Origin: Nicotiana tabacum | Taxonomy: Eukaryota > Streptophyta > Magnoliopsida > Solanales > Solanaceae | Direction of reading: 5' to 3' | Assembly: GCF_000715075.1 (NCBI RefSeq) | Contig: NC_134095.1 | Location: forward strand, 9,100,722 to 9,164,721 | Length of the DNA: 64,000 nucleotides | Shown here: positions 56,471-64,000 of the stretch, in pieces | Layout of the letters: each line of letters begins with the position of its first letter | How positions within the stretch are numbered: position 1 is the first letter of the stretch | Notes under the pieces: model-generated | The model's input: the letters and a program-made list of their open reading frames with translations, nothing else | Told to the model about the DNA's origin: nothing | Databases searched by the model: none | Made by a program: the position numbers and the translations under genes

Positions 56471-56592
56471 ATTAGTTTACTCTCATCATTGCGTCAATAG
56501 TATAAGTGGTTTATAATATTTCTAACAACTCACAAATCTTTCTAGTGCAAACTGGGGGAGAAAATTTCGTTTGTTTTGTTTGTTTTAATGAC

Positions 56593-58020
56593 ATCAGGCG
56601 CCCACCTGGAGAGAACAAGGGAATACAGTTCAAGTTGGCAATCAGGCGCCCACCTGGAGAACAATGGAATACAGTTCGAGTTTTGGCAATCAGGCGCCCA
56701 CCTGGAGAACAAGGGAATGTAGTTCAAGTTTCGGCAATCAGGTGCCTACATGGAGAACAAGGGAATGCAATTCGAGTTTTGGCAATCAGGCGCCCACCTG
56801 GAGAACAAGGGAATGCAGTTCAAGTTTCGGCAATCAGGCACCTACATGGAGAACAAGGGAATACATTTCAAGTTCAGCAATCAGGCGCCCACCTGGAGAA
56901 TAAGGGAATACATTTTAAGTTCAGCAATCAGGTGCCCACCTGGAGAACAAGGGAACACACTCAAGTTTTAGTAATCAGGCACCCACCTGAAGAACAAGGG
57001 AATACATTTTCAAGTTCAGTAATCAGGAACCCACCTGGAGAACAAGGGAGTACAATTCAAGTCTTAGCTTTCAAATTCTTATTGATATGTAGAAACATGA
57101 TTTAGTTTACAATCACATATGTGCTCAGCCACCAAACTGGGGCAGAAAATTTGCTTTGTTTTCGTCTATTTTTGTTGAAATCAGGCGCCCACCTGAAGAA
57201 CAAGGGAATACATTTCAAGTTCAGCAATCAGGCGCCTACCTGAAGAACAGGAAATACATTTCAAGTTTTGGTAATCAGGCTCCCACCTGGAGAACAAGGG
57301 AATACATTTCAAGTTCAGCAATCAGGCGCCCACCTGAAGAACAATGGCATACATTTCAAGTTCAGTAATCAGGCGCCCACCTGGAGAACAAGAGAATACA
57401 TTTCAAGTTCAGCAATCAGGCACCCACCTGGAGAACAAGGGAATACATTTCAAGTTCAGCAATCAGGAGCCCACCTGGAGAACAAGGGAATACATTTCAA
57501 TTTCAGCAATCAGACGCCCACCTGGAGAATAAGGGAGTATAGTTCAAGTTTCAGCTTTCAAGTTCTTACTAATATTTTGTAACATGATTCAGTTAACACT
57601 CACGTATGTACCCTGCTACCAAACTTGGGCAGAAGTTTTTCTTTGTTTTTGTCTATTTTGTTAAAATCAAGAACCCACCTGGAGAACAAGGGAATACATT
57701 TCAAGTTCAGCAATCAGGCGCCCACCTGGAGAACAAGGGAATACATTTCAAGTTCAGCAATCAGGAGCCCACCTGGAGAACAAGGGAATACATTCAAGTT
57801 CAGCAATCAGGTGCTCACCTGGAGAACAAGGGAATACATTTTCAAGTTCAGCAATCAGGCGCCCACCTGGAAAACAAGGGAATACATTTCAAGTTTCAGT
57901 AATCAGGCACCCACTTGGAGAACAAGAGAAGACAGTTCAAGTTTCAAGGGAAAGTAGTTCCGAAGGAAGACAGTTCAAGATTTGGCAATCAGGCACCCAC
58001 CTGGAAAACAAGGGAATTCA
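56593..58020. repeat. 47-bp tandem repeat with higher-order inserts
   Basis: About 25 units of ATCAGGCGCCCACCTGGAGA followed by ACAAGGGAATACATTTCAAG and TTCAGCA, 46-48 bp each. Two inserts of about 100-120 bp (57065-57180 and 57560-57665), each containing AAACTxGGGCAGAAxxTTT and a TTTGTTTT..GTCTATTTT run, and a similar leader at 56545-56592, divide it into three blocks: a higher-order structure. The open frames of 199, 104, 98 and 110 codons across it are repeat by-products. Confidence 0.92.
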
Positions 58021-58662
58021 CTTTAGAATGCAATTCAAGTCAGCAACAAAAAAAGCTCGCGGCAGGAATGCGAGTCAACAGTCCGAAATGATCAACAGAA
58101 GTTAGTCACAATCCAGAATAATAAAAAAAAAAGAGAAAGGCAAGAAGTGAATCCAAATGCAGAAGTTGATGAAGGATGTGAGCTGCTCAAGACATGACCG
58201 AGGTCACAAGCACTGCATGTCCGACTTTGATCCGAAAAGTTGAAGAAGAATGAACTAGCAACTGCAACTAGTAAGCGTCAAGATTCAAATCCAAAGTCTG
58301 CATGAAGAACCATTCAAGACTCAATATCAAGCTTCAGAAGACTTATAGATAGGAATCTTGTAACTCGTAGTTGATAGGCTTAGCTAGTCTTTTTCATGTT
58401 TTGATTTTTGATGTAACATCAGGACCGGAACATCGGCGGAACGGCACCTCGATCGGCTCTCCACCTCGGCATACTCCATCATCTCACTCACCTTTGAACT
58501 ACACATGGCCTGATTCCTTTATAGTCAAGGATATGTAGGCAGCTCAGATACCAGGGCTCGGTTACATTCCCCTTTTCTCAATTTTAGTCCCTCCCAAATA
58601 CGGGTCGGGTCAAAAAACCTGTCTAGTCATTCTTTGTCCGAAAACTCTTCGTGTTTCTAGTC

Positions 58663-58675
58663 AAAGAGGGGCAGC
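58663..58675 (+). other. polypurine tract of the Ogre-like element
   Basis: AAAGAGGGGCAGC directly before the 3' LTR start TGTAGACATG, the plus-strand primer for retroelement DNA synthesis. Confidence 0.8.
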
Positions 58676-60915
58676 TGTAGACATGTGATTTTTGACCCTC
58701 CCCAAGATTTTTTATATTTTAGCATGTAAATATTTAATTTAGGCCTAATATAGCTATTTCAACTATTTTTGACTTCTTTACTTTATTTTCGTCATAAAAA
58801 TAAAAAATTACAAAAAATTATTTTAGTTTACATATCTTTCATAAATATAAATAAAAAAATATACAAAATAGTACCTTATCTTTATTTTTATATAATCTTG
58901 AAAACACAAAAATAGTTTTATGTTTTATAGTTTAGTTCAATTAATTAAAATTAGTTTTATATTTTTATATTATAATTGTACATAATTTTAGAAGTATGAA
59001 CTATTTTAGGTTGGTTTATCCCGTCTTTATAAATCTTATAGTCCATTTTTCTAGTATTTGGCCCAATTCCCTAGCCCATAATTCCTAGGCCCATACCCCT
59101 AACCTAGTCCCTACCCCTATATAATAGTACCTACACCTAAAATACACATAGAATCCGCCGCAGAAGATACAACGACCCCCTTCATCGTCTTCTTCAATGA
59201 AGACGGGTATGTTCCCCTTCATCTCCTAAAGGCCCTAGCTCCTTTATCTCCTTTCCGATTCCACAGGAGAAGTTTCAGCCTTTGATCCAAAACCAACGAC
59301 CCCAACTTCATCTCCAAAAGCCACAAAAATCAACCATGAAACCCAGCAAAACCACGCCCCAAAACTGTCCAAACACAGCAGAAGCGCAGCAAAAGATCTA
59401 GCAAATTGCAGCAGCTCCGGCTTCCCCATTCCAATTGTGAAATCGGTTTTGAAGCCACGTAAATTTATCTCTGCTAGGTCATTGCTTTTTCCAGCGTTTT
59501 GCCGGAGTTTCACCATCTCCGACCAGTTTGTTCTTACTATAAAACGTAGCAGCTTTAGCTTCTTTAACTGCTGCTGGTCTCTTAAGTCGAGCTCAGGTCG
59601 TCAAGGTCGTCGAAACAGTGTTGTGAATGAAGCTGTGTTTCATCGAAAGTTCAGGTTCATATTCTTAAATTTGTTTCTTCTCTCAACCTTGATTAATTTT
59701 AATTTGCTGTTCAGATGATATGGATTTAGTGTTTGAATGAAACACGAGCTATGTCCAGATTCTTATATATGGTTTTTGAACAACATTCAGTTGTGGCCTG
59801 GCTAGGTCATAACTTGATTACTATCATTTTGAAGTTGCACTGTATTTGCAACTATGGTGTTAGTACTCATCACATATTATTATTTGGACGTTTGGATTAT
59901 TTTGAAACTCTACTCTTTTGAGTCTAGTTACATGTTTGTTTGAAAATTTTCTATTATGAGGCCTATCGATATTGCTGCTATTGAGACGTGAAACCATAGC
60001 AGTCACTACATTTCTTTTTCTAATACTAATGTCTAAGTGCATGGTGATTAAAATTTGTTTATTTTATGAATCGTTAAGAATGATCCAAATATTGGAAAGT
60101 TAGTGAACTTATTAATTTAGTGCATGCATACCTAGTATTCAGTGCCCTCGGGGTATCTTTTGACTACAGATGCTTATAGGTACACTCTTAATCAAATTAA
60201 TCTACCATCGTAATTGTGGGTGTTGTTCCCGCGGCATGGTTACAATATGTGAATCTCAATTCGGGGGTGCATTTCATGTAACCCGATTATAACAACTTCG
60301 AATAATGAAATCCTTTGAAATTAGAAATTGAGGCGTTCCATTTAGCGAATTTTCATGGCCCTCGCGAAGTTGCAAGTGCGTAGTTTCTTTAGGCGCGCTA
60401 TTTAAATTAATTTCCTTAAACTCGGGTGTGCCTTTCATGTGACCCAACTCCAATTCTCAACAACGTTAAATAAAATTTGTCGTGGATCGCGGGTGCATTT
60501 CATGTGGCGTGGTTCAAGGCGTGTTTTAAATAACGTTGAATCTTCCTAAAAAATAATTAAAGGTGGTTTAATAAGTTAAAATGTACCATAGGCTAAAACA
60601 TGTATTAAAATCAGATAATAAGCCAATTATAATAGTTTAAGCGACCATGCTAGAACCACGGAACCCGGGAATGCCTAACACCTTCTACCAGGTTAACAAA
60701 ATTCCTTACTCAAAATTTCTGGTTCGCAGATTTCAAAAGGAAAGTCGAAATTTCCTCAATTTGGGATTTAAAATAAACCGATGACTTGGAACACCAATTG
60801 AAATATTCCAAGTGGCGACTCTGATAAATAATTAATCCCATTTCGAATAATGTCACTTAAAGTGGAAAAACTCCCTTGTACCCTTCCGAGGGTATAGGAA
60901 AAAGGAGGTGTGACA
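58676..60915 (+). repeat. 3' LTR of the Ogre-like element (2,240 bp)
   Basis: Colinear with 45968-48266, including the TATA box (59118-59127), with scattered substitutions and the roughly 60-bp deletion near 59605. It ends GGAGGTGTGACA followed by the duplicated ACAGG. Confidence 0.93.
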
Positions 60916-60920
60916 ACAGG

Positions 60921-61440
60921 CACATAATCAATAGAAGGAACCTCGGCACTAGAATCACGAACATATGCCAAATAGGCCAAACACCCCTTCTCGACCATAC
61001 GCTAAGCCTTCACATACGAGATAACACTACGGGTAGAATGAGCAGGAGTCCCTCTCCACTCTAAACGAGGCAAACCTGGCAAGGCTAAGGTCACAGTCTT
61101 GGCATGACAGTCCAAGATTGAGTGGTAAGGTGATAACCAGTCCATCCCTAATATGACATCGAAATCGACCATGTCCAGAAGAAGTAAATCTACGCGAGTC
61201 TCAAGACCTCCAATCACAACTATACATGAATGATGGACTTGATCTACCACAATAGAATCACCCACCGGTGTAGACATATAAACAGGAGCACTCAAAGAAT
61301 TACTAGGCATGACCAGATACGGTGCAAAATAAGATGACACATACGAAAATGTACCCCTAGATCAAATAACATTGAAGCATCTCTATCACAAACCAGAACT
61401 CTACATGTGATAACTACACAGCCTAGGGCCTGGCTGGAAG
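60921..61440 (-). pseudogene. minus-strand Tekay-like protease region
   Basis: The frame at 61340-61002 carries [40 protein letters not shown] and [20 protein letters not shown], the C-terminal half of a chromovirus aspartic protease. The usual active-site DSGATHSF block should lie around 61360-61420, where the frame is broken. The linker [20 protein letters not shown] and PSIDYVPVV runs down to the Ogre-like insertion at 60921. Confidence 0.85.
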
Positions 61441-62945
61441 AGCATAACATCGAGGTTGGGCCCCACCACCCTGAACTACATCTCTGGGACGGCCTGCTGC
61501 TGGCTGGCCTCCACCTCTAGCGGCCTGAGCACCACCTCTAATACCTCTTCCTCCACCTCTAGCGCCTCTATCCCCACCTCTAGCTGGCTGGGCGGGCTGT
61601 GGAACACCTGGTGCCTGAACTATGGCACGAGAACCCTAATGCTGAGAGCTACTCGATGCTCGAGGGCAAAACCTAGCAATGTGATCCATATCATCACCAG
61701 TGTAACAAGCCCTTGGTTGCTGAGACTGCTGACCCTGACGACATGAATGACCACCCCGAAAACTTTGAAGCTACGGTGCACTAATAGGAGTAGGTGGGGC
61801 ACTTTAGGACTGCTGATCAGAATACTGCTTCTGAGGACCATGGCCACCTGAAGCACCGTGAGAAACCTGAAGTGCTGACTGAAAAGCCCTAGGAGGATGG
61901 ACTTTACCATATGAATCCTTACCTCCAAACGAGATACCACTGAATTGGCCTGAATAACGGGGCCTCTTGTCCGACCCATGACCACTTCCCTGCGACATAA
62001 CCATCTCCACTCTTCGGGCCACATTGGCCGCCTCCTGGAAAGATATCTCACTCCTAGTCTCACTAGCCATATGAAGACGAATCGGCTAAATAAGTCCATC
62101 AATGAACCTCCTCACCCTCTCTCTCTCTCTCGATGGGAAGTATGATAAGAGCATGACAAGACAAGTCGATGAATCTAGTCTCATATTGGGTAACAGTCAT
62201 AGAATCCTGCTGGAGACGCTCAAACTGCCTCCGATAGGCTTCTCTTTGAGTGATGGGGAGAAACTTCTCTAGAAATAGCTGAGTAAACTGCTCCCAAGTC
62301 AAAGCTAGTGATCCGGCTGGTCTAGCCAAATAGTAATCCCTCCACCAAGTCTTGGCGAATCCAGACAAGCGAAAAGTAGCAAAATCGACCCCATTGGTCT
62401 CAACTATCCCCATGTTCCTGAGAACCTCATGACAATTGTCTAGATAATCCTGGGGATCCTCAGTAGATGCACCGCTGAAAGTAGTAGTGAAGAGCTTGGT
62501 GAACCTATCCAACCTCCATAAAGCATTGGCAGACATAGCTACTCCATCACTAGTCTGAGCTACCACACCCAGCTGAACTGCTCCAACTAGCTAAACTGCT
62601 GGAGTCTGAAATTGGGGAGCTACCTACTCTGGAGTGCGAGTAGCAGGAGTCTGGGCTCCTCCTCCAGCCTGAGAGACGGCTGGTTCTACAGGAAGCAAGC
62701 CTGCCCGGGTGACACAGGCCCACTAGGCGGACTAGAGCATCCTGAAGAATTGGGGTAGCAATAAACCCTTTTGGGACCTAAGCTGGGCCCACCAGAAATA
62801 CTGGGGCCGAAACCTCATCATCAAAATCAACCTAAGGCTTCGTTGCTGGTGCTGCTGCTCGGGGCTGAGCTCTTCCCCTCGTGGGAGCTACTGCTGGGGG
62901 CTCGGGCTCCTGGTAGGTGGATGAGGAAGCGCGTGTTCTCGCCAT
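61441..62945 (-). pseudogene. minus-strand Tekay-like gag, disrupted
   Basis: ATG at 62945 (MARTRASSSTYQEPEP), followed by several stops in the variable N-terminal part. Capsid in the frame at 62566-62099: FTKLFTTTFSGASTEDPQDY, FATFRLSGFAKTWWRDYYLA and LALTWEQFTQLFLEKFLPIT. A CT microsatellite (CTCTCTCTCTCTC near 62119-62134) marks the frameshift that ends it. A further piece, 62070-61804, is MASETRSEISFQEAANVARR and the basic linker. The zinc knuckle (CYTCDDMDHIARFC-like) and a Gly/Arg-rich tail lie at about 61750-61500. An open plus-strand frame at 61456-61746 is its antisense shadow. Confidence 0.88.
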
Positions 62946-63125
62946 CTGCGAAAGAATTGAATAGAAATTCAATTAGCATTGAGAAACCAAACCGCACGAC
63001 AGGAGAGAATAAATGTGAAGTTTTTCCTAACTCTGTAGCCTCTGGGGGATAAATACAGACGTCTCCATACCGATCATTCAGACTCTACTAAGCTTGTCTG
63101 TGAACTGCGAGACCCATGTAACCTA

Positions 63126-63140
63126 GAGCTCTGATACCAA
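63126..63140 (-). other. primer-binding site of the minus-strand Tekay-like element
   Basis: The minus strand reads TTGGTATCAGAGCTC two to three bases after the LTR end, the same initiator tRNA-Met site as at 13491. Confidence 0.88.
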
Positions 63141-63142
63141 CT

Positions 63143-64000
63143 TATCACGACCTGAATTCCCCAGCCTCGGGAGTCGTGATGGCGCCTACTAATGGGAGCT
63201 AGGCAAGCCTATTATCAAACAATTACCTTTTACCAATTTTATTTCTCTTTAACAAACATAAAGCGATAATGCATAAATAACGGAAGTTTAAATTTAAGCG
63301 GAAGAAAACAATGAAATATCTAAAATCTGCATTTATTACAACTACTTAAGCCTTAATCACCCAAACCTGGTGTCACAGTATCACAGACGGTGTAAGATTT
63401 GCTACATACAAAGTCTAAAGAAATAACAGTACACTGTTTCTGAAGTAAGGAAAATGAAATAGGGAATAAGGGATAGAGGGAGACGCCAGGGCCTGTGGAC
63501 GCCTGCATGTCTACCTTGGATCTCCGCGTAGACAGAAGGTAGCCTCCAAACTACGGTCCAAGAGCTACTCCGGGGTCTGCACATAGTGTAGAGTGTAGTA
63601 TCAGCACAACCGACTCTATGTGCTGGTAAGTGCCTAGCCTAACCTCGGCAAAGTAGTGACGAGGCTAGGGCCAGACTACCAAATAACCTATGCAATTCAA
63701 TATATACAGCGGAAAAGAAGTACAGAAATAAACAGTCAAGTATGGGAGGGGGAGCATGTTGTGGGGGAGATATCAATTCAGAATAAAAACACATCAAGTA
63801 AACGAAAGAAACAATATAACTTGGGTATTAACAAAGAATCGGAAATCAATAAATGCACGGCATCACCCTTCGTGCTTTTACTCTTGTCCTCACCAAAGCA
63901 ATCATATAATAAAAATGTGCACAACATCACCCTTTGTGCTTTTACTCTCTTTTCTCACCATATAATCAATATAATCGGCATGGAATGGTACATCGTGTGG
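63143..64000 (-). repeat. 5' LTR of the minus-strand Tekay-like element (partial)
   Basis: Matches solo LTR 35764-36620 closely, including the CACGGCATCACCCTTCGTGC array from about 63855. The LTR terminal CA on the minus strand is mutated (plus-strand TGTCACG is TATCACG here). It runs off the window; about 2.2 kb more is expected. Confidence 0.9.

Larger units (their letters stand above)
53358..58675 (+). other. 5.3 kb 3' untranslated region of the Ogre-like element, rich in tandem repeats
   Basis: Contains in order a purine-rich run (53534-53695, AAAAGAGAAAA-type), a direct duplication of about 255 bp (54480-54735 and 54750-55005), CCTCCTGGATAATGGG units (55138-55560), AGGAGACGCACTTCCTAG units (55590-56470), a 47-bp array with inserts (56593-58020), non-repetitive DNA and the purine tract. 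No host gene is seen. Long variable 3' UTRs with tandem repeats are a known property of Tat/Ogre elements and a source of plant satellites. Confidence 0.85.
45968..60915 (+). mobile_element. Ogre/Tat-like LTR retrotransposon with pol deleted, 14.9 kb
   Basis: LTRs 45968-48266 and 58676-60915 both run TGTAGACATGTGATTTTTGA to GGAGGTGTGACA. The 5-bp duplication ACAGG is present on both sides (45963-45967 and 60916-60920). The primer site TGGCAACTCTGCTGGGGA and purine tract AAAGAGGGGCAGC are in place. Coding DNA is limited to gag and the last roughly 85 codons of pol, and more than 5 kb of 3' untranslated DNA is tandem repeats. The gag type, the pol C-terminus and the primer site point to the Ogre/Tat group. 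It is inserted in the minus-strand Tekay-like element. Confidence 0.92.
41823..64000 (-). mobile_element. minus-strand Tekay-like chromovirus, continuing past the window
   Basis: From right to left on the minus strand: 5' LTR (63143 to beyond 64000), tRNA-Met primer site, gag, protease, [Ogre-like insertion 45968-60915], RT, RNase H, integrase, decayed chromodomain, purine-rich tract and a truncated 3' LTR (about 41823-43010). The two halves of the protease-RT linker join across the insertion: PSIDYVPVV ends at about 60921 and [15 protein letters not shown] resumes at 45962. It belongs to the family of the solo LTR at 35764-38796. Confidence 0.9.

Noticed and set aside
56506..57105. 199-codon frame as a repeat protein gene
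   Set aside because: It is a by-product of the 47-bp array inside a retroelement 3' UTR with no promoter or conserved start.
61456..61746. 96-codon plus-strand frame rich in Ser/Thr
   Set aside because: Antisense to the Gly/Arg-rich tail of the minus-strand gag.
1..64000. Bacterial-type operons, phage, integrative elements or defence systems
   Set aside because: No polycistronic coding, ribosome-binding sites or prokaryotic protein families are present; the sequence is plant nuclear DNA.

Overview
This is a window of a plant nuclear chromosome, most likely from the nightshade family and probably a large-genome species such as Nicotiana (inference). It is AT-rich with very low gene density. 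It has eukaryotic gene pieces (NAC factor, NPF transporter, EMC3, cytochrome c) and deeply nested Ty3/gypsy retrotransposons of the chromovirus (Tekay-like) and Tat/Ogre lineages. Nothing prokaryotic is present. All boundaries were read by eye. Those set by paired LTRs, target-site duplications (TSDs) or terminal motifs are reliable; those set only by loss of similarity are approximate.

Layout. Bases 1-9,900 are the most gene-like part. They hold unassigned possible exons, a 5'-truncated LINE (3018-5425), a SINE-like element, a decayed NPF transporter pseudogene (6692-7283), four diverged copies of a local repeat, and an intronless, divergent NAC-domain gene (8912-9694, minus strand), the only plausible intact host gene. 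About 200 bp upstream of its ATG lies a 12.9 kb composite with hAT-like ends (9896-22813), flanked by an exact 9-bp duplication GTGTGACTC. Inside it are a complete but dead Tekay-like retrotransposon (10856-21131, TSD GTACA) and a stretch carrying the first exon-like pieces of two unrelated host genes side by side: EMC3 and cytochrome c.

Bases 23,417-31,759 hold an LTR fragment and two head-to-tail units of a pol-deleted Tat-like element, each with a roughly 1 kb array of about 20-bp repeats. A Harbinger-type MITE follows (31945-32327). Bases 33,092-41,822 are a decayed Tat-lineage element whose protease frame is split by a 3 kb solo LTR (35764-38796, TSD ATTCA). From 41,823 past the window end runs a minus-strand Tekay-like element. 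It is split between protease and reverse transcriptase by a complete 14.9 kb Ogre/Tat-like element (45968-60915, TSD ACAGG) that has lost nearly all of pol and carries more than 5 kb of 3'-untranslated tandem repeats.

How it fits together. Apart from the NAC gene, the window records sequential transposition, LTR-LTR recombination, internal deletion, gene-fragment capture and satellite birth inside retrotransposon untranslated regions. Relative age can be read from the nesting: the Ogre-like element is younger than the minus-strand Tekay element, the solo LTR is younger than the Tat element, and the plus-strand Tekay element is younger than the hAT composite.
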